Shown: piece after piece, positions 7,934 to 18,343 of the stretch
Layout: every line of letters starts with the position of its first letter
Numbering within the stretch: the stretch's first letter is position 1
Origin: Streptomyces sp. SA15
GTDB lineage: Bacteria; Actinomycetota; Actinomycetes; Streptomycetales; Streptomycetaceae
Reading direction: 5' to 3'
NCBI RefSeq assembly: GCF_002291145.1
Contig: NZ_NTGE01000099.1
Coordinates: 1-64,000 of the forward strand
Length of the DNA: 64,000 bases
Position numbers and translations under genes: made by a program
The notes under the pieces: generated by a model
Databases searched by the model: none
What the model was told of the DNA's origin: nothing
What the model saw: the letters and a program-made list of their open reading frames with translations, nothing else

Positions 7934-10321
7934 ATGTCAGCCTGCGTCCCCACACGCGATGAACCTCTCCGCATCCACCAGCCCCACAGCCCGCCGCCGA
8001 CCCGGCCCCGCCGCTTCCGCATCGCGGGCGCCGACGTGTCGGCCTCGATCGCGGTCTTCCTGATCGCCCTTCCCCTGTCCCTCGGCATCGCCCTCGCCAC
8101 CGGCGCGCCCCTCCAGGCCGGACTCGTCGCCGCCGCCGTCGGAGGCCTCGTCGCCGGCCGGCTCGGCGGCTCCCCGCTCCAGGTCAGCGGCCCCGCCGCC
8201 GGGCTCACGGTCGTCACCGCCGACCTCATCCACCGCTACGGCTGGCGGACGACCTGCGCCATCACCGTCCTGGCCGGTCTCACCCAACTCGGCCTCGGCT
8301 GCCTGCGCGTGGCCCGCTCCGCCCTCGCCGTCAGCCCGGCCGTCGTGCACGGCATGCTCGCGGGCATCGGCGTCACCATCGCCGTCGCCCAGCTGCACAT
8401 CGTCCTCGGCGGCACCCCGCAGAGCTCCGTCCCCGACAACCTCCGCGCTCTGCCCGCCCAGTTGGCCGACCTGCACCCGGCCGCGGTCTCGGTGAGCGTG
8501 CTGACCCTGGCCCTGCTGCTGCTCTGGCCGCGGCTTCCCGGCCGGGTCGGGCGCCTGCTGCGCAAGGTCCCGGCCGCGCTCGTCGCCGTCGCCGGGGCCA
8601 CCGCCGCCGCCTCGCTCGCCGGGCTGACTCTGCCCAAGGTCGACCTGCCGACCTGGAGCAGCCACGCCCTGGCCGGTCTTCCCGAGGGCCCGGTGCTCGG
8701 CCTCGTCGCCGCCGTGCTGACCACCACGCTGGTGTGCAGCGTGCAGTCGCTGCTCGGCGCGGTCGCCGTGGACAAGCTGGTGGCCGGCCGCCCCGGCCTG
8801 CCCGCCCGCGTCCGACGCTCCGACCTGGACCGCGAACTGCTCGGACAGGGCGCCGCCAACATCGTCTCCGGCTCGCTCGGCGGACTCCCCGTCGCGGGCG
8901 TCGCCGTACGCAGTGCGGCGAATGTGCAAGCCGGTGCCGTCAGCCGGAACTCCACGATGCTGCACGGCGTTCTCGTAGTGATCGCCGCGCTGCTGATGGT
9001 CCCGATCCTGGAGCTCATCCCGCTCGCCTCGCTCGCCGCCCTGGTGATGGCCGTCGGCATCCAGATGGTGTCCCTGCACCACATCCGCACGGTGACCCGC
9101 CACCGAGAAGTGCTGGTCTACGCCGCCACCACACTCGGCGTGGTCTTCTTCGGCGTCCTGGAGGGCGTGACGCTGGGGATCGCCGTGGCCGTCGCCCTCT
9201 CCCTGCACCGCCTCGCCCGCACCCGCATCACGCACGACGAGAAGGAAGGAGTCCATTACGTACACGTCCGAGGACAGTTGACGTTCCTCGCGGTCCCGCG
9301 GCTCAGCCGGGCCCTGCATCTCGCACCCCAAGGTACCCACGTCGTCGTGGAGTTGGACGGCTCGTTCATGGACCACGCGGCGTACGAGTCGCTGCAGGAC
9401 TGGCAGAACACGCACACCGCGCAGGGCGGCTCCGTCGAGGTGACCGGCCGCCGCGCCGGGATCCGGATCGCCGAGCCCGAGAGCCTCGCCGGCAGCGGGA
9501 CCAGCGAGCCGACCGCCGACCTCGCACCAGGACGCGCCGGCTGCCGCTGCCGCCCCTGGACGCCCTGGCGCAACCACCAGTGCGAGCTCCCGCAGTCCGC
9601 GTTGTCGGCTGGCGACGAACATCCGGGCGAGCCCAGGAGAGGCGGTGAGACGAGCTCACACCAACTGGCGCGTGGCATCAGAGCGTTCCAGCGACACACG
9701 GCACCGCTCGTGCGGGGTGAGCTGGCCCGGCTGGCCCGCGAGGGTCAGCGCCCCTCCCAGCTCTTCCTCACCTGCGCCGACTCCCGCCTCGTCACGTCGA
9801 TGATCACCTCCAGTGGTCCCGGCGACCTCTTCGTGGTGCGCAACGTGGGCAACCTCGTCCCGCCACCCGGCGAGGAGAGTGGAGACGACTCGGTGGCGGC
9901 CGCGATCGAGTACGCGGTGGATGTGCTGGAGGTGCGTTCCATCACGGTGTGCGGGCACTCCGGGTGCGGGGCCATGCAGGCGCTGCTCAGCTCCGAACCC
10001 GGGAGCCCACGGACGCCGCTGAGGCGGTGGCTGCGGCACGGGCTGCCCAGCCTGGAGCGCATGGCCGACGACAGCCGTCCGTGGGCCCGGCTGACCCGGC
10101 GGGCACCCGCCGACGCGGTCGAGCAGCTCTCCCTGACCAACGTGGTCCAGCAGTTGGAGCACTTGCGCGCCCACGAGTCGGTCGCCCGGGCCCTCAAGGA
10201 CGGGGCGCTGGAGCTGCACGGGATGTACTTCCACGTGGGTGAGGCGCAGGCGTACCTGCTCACCGAGGTGGACGGGGACGCGGTGTTCGACCACGTGCGG
10301 GCGGCTGATCTGTCGGCCTGA
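7934..10321 (+). CDS. SulP anion transporter fused to beta-carbonic anhydrase
   Basis: This 795-residue fusion starts at an ATG with GGAGGAGA upstream. Residues ~30-430 form a SulP/SLC26-type membrane domain with many hydrophobic helices. About 440-530 form a STAS-like domain (VHYVHVRGQLTF ... VVVELDGSFMDHAAYESL). From ~580 there is a beta-class carbonic anhydrase with the zinc ligands in CADSR near 614 and HSGC near 674. The likely role is bicarbonate or sulfate uptake coupled to CO2/bicarbonate interconversion at the inner face of the membrane, as in BicA-type systems. Such fusions occur in other bacteria. A Pro/Arg-rich linker joins the STAS and anhydrase parts. Confidence 0.88.
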   Translation: MSACVPTRDEPLRIHQPHSPPPTRPRRFRIAGADVSASIAVFLIALPLSLGIALATGAPLQAGLVAAAVGGLVAGRLGGSPLQVSGPAAGLTVVTADLIHRYGWRTTCAITVLAGLTQLGLGCLRVARSALAVSPAVVHGMLAGIGVTIAVAQLHIVLGGTPQSSVPDNLRALPAQLADLHPAAVSVSVLTLALLLLWPRLPGRVGRLLRKVPAALVAVAGATAAASLAGLTLPKVDLPTWSSHALAGLPEGPVLGLVAAVLTTTLVCSVQSLLGAVAVDKLVAGRPGLPARVRRSDLDRELLGQGAANIVSGSLGGLPVAGVAVRSAANVQAGAVSRNSTMLHGVLVVIAALLMVPILELIPLASLAALVMAVGIQMVSLHHIRTVTRHREVLVYAATTLGVVFFGVLEGVTLGIAVAVALSLHRLARTRITHDEKEGVHYVHVRGQLTFLAVPRLSRALHLAPQGTHVVVELDGSFMDHAAYESLQDWQNTHTAQGGSVEVTGRRAGIRIAEPESLAGSGTSEPTADLAPGRAGCRCRPWTPWRNHQCELPQSALSAGDEHPGEPRRGGETSSHQLARGIRAFQRHTAPLVRGELARLAREGQRPSQLFLTCADSRLVTSMITSSGPGDLFVVRNVGNLVPPPGEESGDDSVAAAIEYAVDVLEVRSITVCGHSGCGAMQALLSSEPGSPRTPLRRWLRHGLPSLERMADDSRPWARLTRRAPADAVEQLSLTNVVQQLEHLRAHESVARALKDGALELHGMYFHVGEAQAYLLTEVDGDAVFDHVRAADLSA

Positions 10322-10434
10322 GCCCTGTGGCCGCCCTCCCGCCGACCGGCGGAGTGTGAAAGGCGTTACAGCCGCTGAACTCCGTCCGGTCGGCGTCCGT
10401 GGGTACGGATGACCCCGGCCGTAGAAACCAAAGA

Positions 10435-10480
10435 GACCGATACAGACCGAGGCGGACCGAGAAAGACCGAAAGAGACAGA
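10435..10480. repeat. Five GACCGA-type direct repeats with 10-bp period
   Basis: GACCGA begins at 10435, 10445, 10455 and 10465, with a variant GACAGA at 10475. The exact helical-turn spacing upstream of acs suggests a phased protein-binding array, although simple slippage could also create it. Confidence 0.8.
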
Positions 10481-10607
10481 AGGCACCGGCACGACGAGGC
10501 CGCAGGACAGGTCTAAACCAATTCTGGATCGGCCCTTGTCACCGGCACCCCCGGTCTGATGAGCTGTGGCCTGGGACACAACGGACACCCTGGGAAAGGC
10601 AGATGTC

Positions 10608-10654
10608 GTGAGCAACGAAAGCCTGGCCAACCACTTGAGGGAGGAGATGGGACG

Positions 10655-10658
<4 letters not shown>
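10608..10658 (+). CDS. 16-codon leader ORF coupled to acs
   Basis: A GTG with AAAGG 8 nt upstream opens a 16-residue ORF, VSNESLANHLREEMGR, whose TGA overlaps the acs ATG (ATGA). The peptide resembles the true acs N-terminus (MSETSSLSNLLREERRF), so it looks like a partial duplication of the gene start now acting as a leader that carries the SD of acs inside it. Confidence 0.5.
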
Positions 10659-12613
<1,955 letters not shown>

Positions 12614-12631
12614 GAGTACGTACGGCCATGA

Positions 12632-12667
12632 GGGGCACCCGGTGACCAGCACGCCGGGTGCCCCTTT
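12632..12667 (+). terminator. Terminator of acs
   Basis: Stem GGGGCACCCGG / CCGGGTGCCCC with an 11-nt loop followed by TTTC, just after the acs stop codon. Confidence 0.85.
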
Positions 12668-12708
12668 CGCACCTAACGTGAGGATCATCGGATTCCTCTT
12701 CGCGCATA

Positions 12709-12723
12709 TTAGGTAAGCTAACC
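12709..12723. promoter_or_regulatory. Iron-box-like palindrome upstream of nhaA
   Basis: TTAGGTAAGCTAACC resembles the DtxR/DmdR iron box (TTAGGTTAGGCTAACCTAA) but lacks one central base. It lies about 70 bp upstream of the nhaA start. Confidence 0.35.
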
Positions 12724-12790
12724 AAACAGGTGCGCCGGGAAGTCTGGTCGGCATGTGCTCAATACTGCCCACCGACCGGAGGTCCCCGCC

Positions 12791-14227
12791 GTGTCCGCGC
12801 CCCGCCCCACCCCCGCCCGCAAGGCCTTCGGACGTCTGTCCCTCCCCGAGCGGACCTTCGTCGCGGACGCGCTGCGCACCGAGACCGTCGGCGGCGTGCT
12901 GCTGCTGATCGCCGCGGTCACCGCGCTGATCTGGGCGAACATACCCGCGCTGCACGACAGCTACGACAGCGTCAGCCACTTCCACCTCGGCCCCGATGCC
13001 CTGGGCCTGGACCTGTCGGTCGCGCACTGGGCCGCCGACGGACTCCTGGCGATCTTCTTCTTCGTCGCCGGCATCGAGCTCAAGCGCGAGCTGGTCGCTG
13101 GTGACCTCAAGGACCCCAAGGCGGCCGTACTGCCGGTGGTCGCGGCCCTGTGCGGGATGGCCGTACCGGCGCTCGTCTACACCCTCACCAACGTCACCGG
13201 CGGCGGATCGCTCCAAGGCTGGGCCGTCCCCACCGCCACCGACATCGCCTTCGCGCTGGCGGTGCTCGCCGTCATCGGCACGTCCCTGCCGAGCGCGCTG
13301 CGCGCCTTCCTTCTGACGCTCGCCGTCGTGGACGACCTGTTCGCGATCCTGATCATCGCGGTCTTCTTCACCGACACGATCGACTTCGCCGCGCTCGGCG
13401 GCGCGGTAGCCGGCCTGGCGGTCTTCTGGCTGCTGCTGAGGAAGGGCGTACGCGGCTGGTACGTGTACCTCCCGCTCGCGCTCGTCATCTGGGCGCTGAT
13501 GTACAACAGCGGCGTCCACGCCACCATCGCGGGCGTCGCCATGGGCCTGATGCTGCGCTGCCACCGCCACGAGGGCGAGGCGCACTCCCCCGGCGAGCAC
13601 ATCGAGCACCTCGTACGACCGCTGTCGGCGGGCCTGGCCGTGCCGCTGTTCGCGCTGTTCAGCGCGGGTGTCTCGATCTCCGGCGGCGCACTCGGCCACG
13701 TGTTCACCAGGCCGGAGACCCTCGGCGTGGTCCTCGGTCTCGTCGTCGGCAAGGCGCTCGGCATCTTCGGCGGCACGTGGCTCACGGCCCGCTTCACCCG
13801 GGCCTCGCTCAGCGACGACCTCCAGTGGGCGGACGTGTTCGCGGTGGCGACGCTGGCCGGCATCGGCTTCACCGTGTCGCTGCTCATCGGCGAGCTCGCC
13901 TTCGAGGGCGACGCGGCCCTCACGGACGAGGTCAAGGCCGCCGTACTGATGGGCTCGCTCATCGCGGCCCTCGTCGCGAGCGTCCTGCTGAAGATACGGA
14001 ACGCCAAGTACCGCAGGCTGTGCGAGGCCGAGGAGCGCGACGAGGACCTCGACGGCATCCCGGACATCTACGAGGAGGACGACCCGGCGTACCACCTGCG
14101 GATGGCCGACATCTACGACCGCAAGGCCGCCGAGCACCGCCGGTTGGCCGAGGTGAAGGCCGCCGAGCGACGCGCGCTTGCCGAAGTGACGGGCGGGGCA
14201 GGCGAGGAGAACGACCGTCCGGCATGA
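12791..14227 (+). CDS. nhaA: Na+/H+ antiporter NhaA
   Basis: This 478-residue inner-membrane antiporter exports Na+ in exchange for protons. About 11-12 hydrophobic helices span residues 25-400; FFFVAGIELKREL, ATDIAFALAVL and VVDDLFAILIIA carry the conserved unwound-helix and DD motif of NhaA. A charged C-terminal tail of ~70 residues (Glu/Asp/Arg-rich, heptad-like AEHRRLAEVKAAERR) is longer than in E. coli NhaA and may form a coiled coil. The GTG at 12791 is preceded by GGAGG at optimal spacing; an ATG 36 nt upstream lacks one. Confidence 0.93.
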   Translation: MSAPRPTPARKAFGRLSLPERTFVADALRTETVGGVLLLIAAVTALIWANIPALHDSYDSVSHFHLGPDALGLDLSVAHWAADGLLAIFFFVAGIELKRELVAGDLKDPKAAVLPVVAALCGMAVPALVYTLTNVTGGGSLQGWAVPTATDIAFALAVLAVIGTSLPSALRAFLLTLAVVDDLFAILIIAVFFTDTIDFAALGGAVAGLAVFWLLLRKGVRGWYVYLPLALVIWALMYNSGVHATIAGVAMGLMLRCHRHEGEAHSPGEHIEHLVRPLSAGLAVPLFALFSAGVSISGGALGHVFTRPETLGVVLGLVVGKALGIFGGTWLTARFTRASLSDDLQWADVFAVATLAGIGFTVSLLIGELAFEGDAALTDEVKAAVLMGSLIAALVASVLLKIRNAKYRRLCEAEERDEDLDGIPDIYEEDDPAYHLRMADIYDRKAAEHRRLAEVKAAERRALAEVTGGAGEENDRPA

Positions 14228-14292
14228 TCTGACGGGACGGTACAAATGGATCGTCCCTAAGTCAGGCACGACAGCAGAAAAGGGAGAACGCG

Positions 14293-14799
14293 ATGAGCGC
14301 ACCCGACGGCAGCCCGGTCGGCGCCGAACGCAGCATCGGCCAGCTGTTCGCCTCCGCGACGACCGAGATGTCGGCGCTGGTGCACGACGAGATCGCGCTG
14401 GCGAAGGCGCAGCTCAAGCAGGACGTCAAGCGCGGCGCGACGAGCGGCGGCGCGTTCATGGTGGCCGGCGCGGTCCTGGTGTTCTCCCTGCCGATGCTCA
14501 ACTTCGCGCTGGCGTACGGCATCCGGACCTGGACCGACTGGAACCTCGCGATCTGCTTCCTGCTGTCCTTCGCGGCGAACGTGCTCCTCGCGGTCGTCCT
14601 CGCGCTCATCGGCGTGGTCTTCGCGAAGAAGGCGAAGAAGGGCAAGGGCCCGCAGAAGGTCGCCGCCTCGGTGAAGCAGACGGCGGGCGTCCTGCAGAAG
14701 GCGAAGCCGCACCCGCGGCCGGACACGGACAACAAGGTGCTGGAGGAGCGGGTCCGTAACGCGAAGGCCATCGAGGCTGTGGCACGCTCGTCCTCATGA
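14293..14799 (+). CDS. Phage holin-like (superfamily III) membrane protein
   Basis: This 168-residue protein starts with an amphipathic region (ASATTEMSALVHDEIALAKAQLKQD), followed by two hydrophobic helices (residues ~56-80 and ~92-118) and a Lys-rich tail. It matches the actinobacterial 'phage holin family/DUF1469' pattern, which in chromosomal loci is usually a housekeeping membrane protein of unknown role rather than a lysis gene. SD AGGGAGA precedes the ATG. Its stop overlaps the next start (ATGA), so it is coupled to the alpha/beta hydrolase. Confidence 0.75.
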   Translation: MSAPDGSPVGAERSIGQLFASATTEMSALVHDEIALAKAQLKQDVKRGATSGGAFMVAGAVLVFSLPMLNFALAYGIRTWTDWNLAICFLLSFAANVLLAVVLALIGVVFAKKAKKGKGPQKVAASVKQTAGVLQKAKPHPRPDTDNKVLEERVRNAKAIEAVARSSS

Positions 14800-15734
14800 C
14801 GGATCCCGCCACCCCTTCGGCGCAACCCGCCTCGGTCGTACGACCGGACGGCCCCTGGACGCACCGGGAGGTCGCCGCCAACGGCGCGCGCTTCCACATC
14901 GCCGAGGTGGGCGACGGGCCGCTGGTGCTGCTGCTGCACGGCTTCCCGCAGTTCTGGTGGACCTGGCGGCACCAGCTCACCGCGCTCGCCGACGCGGGCT
15001 TCAGGGCCGTCGCCATGGACCTGCGCGGCGTCGGTGGCAGCGACCGCACCCCGCGCGGTTACGACCCCGCCAACCTCGCTCTCGACATCACCGGCGTGAT
15101 CCGCTCCCTCGGTGAGCCGGACGCCGCGCTGGTCGGCCACGACCTGGGCGGCTATCTGGCGTGGACGGCGGCCGCGATGCGCCCGAAGCTGGTACGGCGG
15201 CTCGCGGTGGCGTCGATGCCGCATCCCCGGCGCTGGCGCTCGGCGATGCTCTCGGACGTCAAGCAGACCCGCGCGGGTTCCTACATCTGGGGGTTCCAGC
15301 GCCCCTGGGTCCCGGAGCGCCAGCTCACCGCGGACGACGGCGCGCTCGTCGCCCGCCTCATCCGGGACTGGTCCGGCCCGCGCCTGCCGGACGACGAGGC
15401 GGTCCAGACGTACCGCCGTGCGATCTGCATCCCGTCGACCGCGCACTGCTCGATCGAGCCGTACCGATGGATGGTCCGGTCGATGGCCCGCCCGGACGGC
15501 ATCCAGTTCAACCGGCGCATGAAGCGACCGGTGCGGGTGCCGACCCTCCACCTGCACGGTTCGCTCGACCCGGTGATGCGCACCCGCAGCGCGGCCGGCT
15601 CCGGCGAGTACGTCGAAGCGCCGTACCGCTGGCGGCTGTTCGACGGGCTCGGACACTTCCCACATGAAGAGGATCCAGCGGCCTTCTCCGCCGAGTTGGT
15701 CAACTGGCTCAAGGATCCCGAGCCGGACCGGTGA
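14796..15734 (+). CDS. Alpha/beta hydrolase, epoxide-hydrolase-like
   Basis: This 312-residue cytosolic hydrolase has the oxyanion motif LLLHGFPQFWW near residue 50, the nucleophile elbow GHDLGG near 113 (Asp nucleophile, as in epoxide hydrolases and haloalkane dehalogenases) and a catalytic His in DGLGHFPHEE near 287. A cap domain lies between. The substrate cannot be told. Translation is coupled to the holin-like gene by ATGA. The last 76 nt are duplicated further downstream at 15816-15891. Confidence 0.85.
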   Translation: MTDPATPSAQPASVVRPDGPWTHREVAANGARFHIAEVGDGPLVLLLHGFPQFWWTWRHQLTALADAGFRAVAMDLRGVGGSDRTPRGYDPANLALDITGVIRSLGEPDAALVGHDLGGYLAWTAAAMRPKLVRRLAVASMPHPRRWRSAMLSDVKQTRAGSYIWGFQRPWVPERQLTADDGALVARLIRDWSGPRLPDDEAVQTYRRAICIPSTAHCSIEPYRWMVRSMARPDGIQFNRRMKRPVRVPTLHLHGSLDPVMRTRSAAGSGEYVEAPYRWRLFDGLGHFPHEEDPAAFSAELVNWLKDPEPDR

Positions 15735-15760
15735 AGCGCGGCTGCGCCGAGCGCGGCTGG

Positions 15761-15815
15761 GAGTCCGGGGGCCCGCGGCCGAGCCGCTGATGTCACAGCC
15801 CCCGGGAAGGCACAG
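15761..15815. repeat. Structured repeat element, copy 1
   Basis: About 55 bp with nested pairing: outer CCGGGGG/CCCCCGG and inner GCGGC-cga-GCCGC. A diverged second copy lies at 17499-17555 in the same orientation; both share GAGCCG..GATGTCAC.GCCCCCGG spacing. Confidence 0.6.
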
Positions 15816-15891
15816 CCCACAGGAAGAGGATCCGGTCGCCCTCTCCACGGAACTGGTCAACTGGCTGAAAGACCCCGAACCCGATCGGTGA
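15816..15891 (+). pseudogene. Duplicated 3' tail of the epoxide-hydrolase-like gene
   Basis: These 76 nt match the final 76 nt of the upstream gene (15659-15734) in frame and end at the equivalent TGA. The encoded tail (EEDPVALSTELVNWLKDP) differs from the original (EEDPAAFSAELVNWLKDP) mostly by conservative changes, so the copy has diverged for some time. No start codon with a ribosome site precedes it; it is a gene fragment. Confidence 0.8.
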
Positions 15892-16018
15892 CCGCGCCGA
15901 TGCGCCCGGTATCCGAACCTGAACACATGTACTACGAACAGCCAATTGCCTGGCGCATAGGCCAATTGGGGGGCGTGGGAGCGGTTATCGACCTTGGGGC
16001 AGGGGCAGACGTCGGGGT

Positions 16019-16204
16019 ATGGGCTGGACGCACGACTACAGTGACGCAGCACGCAATCGACGCTCGGCCGGAGGCCTGAGCTCCCACCAGCGAGGCGGTG
16101 CCCCGCAGATGCCGGGCGGCACGGACCTGAGGGTGGGCATCCCGCGCATTCTGCGCCGCCGGGCCCGCTGGGTCTCGGTACGCCTGCGTCACCCTCGCGG
16201 CTGA
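16019..16204 (+). CDS. Small basic protein, function unknown
   Basis: A 61-residue Arg-rich ORF (MGWTHDYSDAARNRRS ... RVGIPRILRRRARWVSV) with strong GC bias at third codon positions. A weak SD (CGGGGT) precedes the ATG. I do not recognise a family. It sits alone between the hydrolase fragment and the convergent protease gene; apart from it, 15892-16249 shows nothing. Confidence 0.4.
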   Translation: MGWTHDYSDAARNRRSAGGLSSHQRGGAPQMPGGTDLRVGIPRILRRRARWVSVRLRHPRG

Positions 16205-16249
16205 CCCCTTCCGAGGTCCCGCGTCACCCACGCGGCCGACGCGCCCCGT

Positions 16250-17449
16250 TCACAGCGCGCAGCTGTCGCTGTCCACCCGCTGGTTCGCGGTGCGGCCCTG
16301 GGCGATGTCCTGCTGGATCTCGTCCGCGGTGAGGGCGTACCCGGTCTCGGCGTCGTCGAGGGACTTCGCGAAGACCACGCCGTACACCTTCCCTTCGGGC
16401 GTCAGCAGCGGACCGCCGGAGTTGCCCTGGCGGACGGTCGCGTACAGCGAGTAGACGTCACGGCGGACGGTGCCGCGGTGGTAGATGTCCGGGCCGTTGG
16501 CCGTGATGCGCCCGCGCACACGAGCGGCCCGCACGTCGTACGCCCCGTTCTCCGGGAAGCCCGCGACGATCGCGCCGTCGCCGCCCGCCGCGTCCTCGGA
16601 GGTGAACTGCAGCGCGGGCGCGTTCAGATCGGGTACGTCGAGTACGGCGATGTCGCGCTCCCAGTCGTAGAGGACGACCGCCGCGTCGTACTTCCTGCCC
16701 TCGCCGCCTATCTGCACGGTGGGTTCGTCGACGCCGCCCACCACATGCGCGTTGGTCATGACCCGCCGCTCGCCGAAGACGAAGCCGGTGCCCTCCAGGA
16801 CCTTGCCGCAACTCTGGGCGGTCCCCATGACCTTGACGATGGAACGCTGCGCGCGCGTGGCGACGGGGCTGTTCGCCAGAGCGGGGTCGGGCGGTTGTAC
16901 GTCGGTGATCGGCTCGTTCGAGAACGGGCTGAAGACCTGCGGGAAGCCGTTCTGCGCGAGGACCGAGGAGAAGTCCGCGAACCAGGTGTCGGCCTGTGCG
17001 GGCAGCACCCGGGACACGCCGAGCAGCACCTTGGAGCTGCGGACCTCCTTGCCGAGCGTCGGCAGGGTGGTGCCCGCGAGGGCGGAGCCGATCAGCCAGG
17101 CGACCAGCAGCATCGCCACGACGTTGACCAGCGCGCCGCCGGTGGCGTCCAGGGCGCGGGCCGGGGACCAGGTGATGTACCGGCGCAGCTTGCTGCCGAG
17201 GTGGGTGGTCAGGGCCTGGCCGACGGAGGCGCAGACGATGACGACGACGACCGCGACGACGGCGGCGGTCGTGCCGACCTCGGCGTTGTCGGTCAGCGCG
17301 TCCCAGATGACGGGCAGCAAGTAGACCGCGACGAGTCCGCCGCCCAGGAAGCCGATCACCGACAGGATGCCGACGACGAAGCCCTGGCGATAGCCGACGA
17401 TCGCGAACCACACGGCGGCGACCAGCAACAGGATGTCCAGCACGTTCAC
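16250..17449 (-). CDS. MarP-like membrane serine protease (CvpA + trypsin domains)
   Basis: This ~399-residue protein has four hydrophobic helices in residues 1-145 (CvpA/colicin V production fold) and an extracytoplasmic trypsin-like domain. The triad is visible: His in NAHVVGG, Asp in RDIAVLDV, and Ser in RQGNSGGPLL. It matches MarP of Mycobacterium tuberculosis, a protease needed for acid and oxidative stress resistance. Two conserved Cys near the start (AQSCG) and the end (DSC) of the protease domain may form a disulfide. I chose the GTG at 17449, preceded by GAGG; a longer N-terminus would run into the structured repeat. Confidence 0.85.
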   Translation of the reverse strand: MNVLDILLLVAAVWFAIVGYRQGFVVGILSVIGFLGGGLVAVYLLPVIWDALTDNAEVGTTAAVVAVVVVIVCASVGQALTTHLGSKLRRYITWSPARALDATGGALVNVVAMLLVAWLIGSALAGTTLPTLGKEVRSSKVLLGVSRVLPAQADTWFADFSSVLAQNGFPQVFSPFSNEPITDVQPPDPALANSPVATRAQRSIVKVMGTAQSCGKVLEGTGFVFGERRVMTNAHVVGGVDEPTVQIGGEGRKYDAAVVLYDWERDIAVLDVPDLNAPALQFTSEDAAGGDGAIVAGFPENGAYDVRAARVRGRITANGPDIYHRGTVRRDVYSLYATVRQGNSGGPLLTPEGKVYGVVFAKSLDDAETGYALTADEIQQDIAQGRTANQRVDSDSCAL

Positions 17450-17498
17450 CGGTTCAAGCCTCGCCTCATCACTTGCGGTCACCACACGTCGGCAGCCG

Positions 17499-17555
17499 GA
17501 GGTCCAGGGGCCCCGCGGCGGAGCCGTGGATGTCACGGCCCCCGGAAAGACACAG
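17499..17555. repeat. Structured repeat element, copy 2
   Basis: This is a diverged copy of the element at 15761-15815. Its pairing is outer GGGGCC/GGCCCC and inner GCGGC-gga-GCCGT. It lies between the NUDIX stop and the protease start, so in that transcript it is read in the opposite sense to copy 1. Confidence 0.6.
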
Positions 17556-17571
17556 TACGGAGATCACCCTG

Positions 17572-18267
17572 TCATGCGTGCCAGTCGAGCGGGACCTCCT
17601 TGCCCCGGTCCCAGGGCCGCTCCCAGCCCGCGAAATGGAGCAGGCGGTCGATGATTCCGGCCGTGAAACCCCACACCAGGGCCGATTCGACCAGAAATGC
17701 CGGACCTCGGTGCCCCCTGGGGTGAACGGTCGTGGCGCGGTTGTCGGGATCCGTGAGATCCGCCACGGGAACGGTGAAGACCCGAGCGGTCTCGTTCGGA
17801 TCCACGACCCCTACCGGACTCGGCGCGCGCCACCAGCCCATCACGGGTGTCACGACGAACCCGCTGACCGGGATGTACAGCGCGGGCAGCACGCCGAAGA
17901 GCTGGACGCCGGCGGGGTCGAGCCCGGTCTCCTCCTCGGCCTCGCGCAGGGCGGCCCGGAGCGGTCCGTCGGCCTTCGGGTCGCCGTCCTCCGGATCGAG
18001 CGCGCCGCCCGGGAAGGAAGGCTGCCCGGCATGCGACCGCAGGGAGCTCGCCCGCTCCATCAGCAGCAGCTCCGGCCCGCGCTCACCCTCACCGAAGAGG
18101 ACGAGCACGGCGGACTGTCGCCCCGCCCCGTCCTCCGGCGGCAGAAAACGGCTCAGCTGCAGTGGCTCGACCGTCTCGACGACGCGCACCACCGGGTCCA
18201 GCCATGCGGGCAGGCCCTCCTTGCTGAGCGTCACCGGCCCGCCCTGTGTGTTGCTCGCCTGCGTCAT
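17572..18267 (-). CDS. NUDIX hydrolase, CoA-pyrophosphatase type
   Basis: This 231-residue enzyme has the CoA-type NUDIX layout: LLLMERASSLRSHAGQPSFPGGALDPED, then an acidic insertion, then the core ALREAEEETGL. The SHAGQ..FPGG run is typical of YeaB/NudL-like CoA diphosphatases, which cleave CoA and its derivatives to phosphopantetheine and 3',5'-ADP. The ATG at 18267 gives a normal length; an upstream extension overlaps the nth end. It lies 76 bp downstream of nth on the same strand and may be cotranscribed. Confidence 0.83.
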   Translation of the reverse strand: MTQASNTQGGPVTLSKEGLPAWLDPVVRVVETVEPLQLSRFLPPEDGAGRQSAVLVLFGEGERGPELLLMERASSLRSHAGQPSFPGGALDPEDGDPKADGPLRAALREAEEETGLDPAGVQLFGVLPALYIPVSGFVVTPVMGWWRAPSPVGVVDPNETARVFTVPVADLTDPDNRATTVHPRGHRGPAFLVESALVWGFTAGIIDRLLHFAGWERPWDRGKEVPLDWHA

Positions 18268-18343
18268 CGCCACCCCCGTCGTTCTGCTGGATCCAACGGC
18301 CGGCGGCCCAGAGATCGTTCCTGGGAACGCACCCAAGAGCGGC

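Noticed and set aside
14293..14799. Prophage holin
   Set aside because: The gene matches a holin-like family, but no phage genes are near and it is coupled to a housekeeping-type hydrolase.
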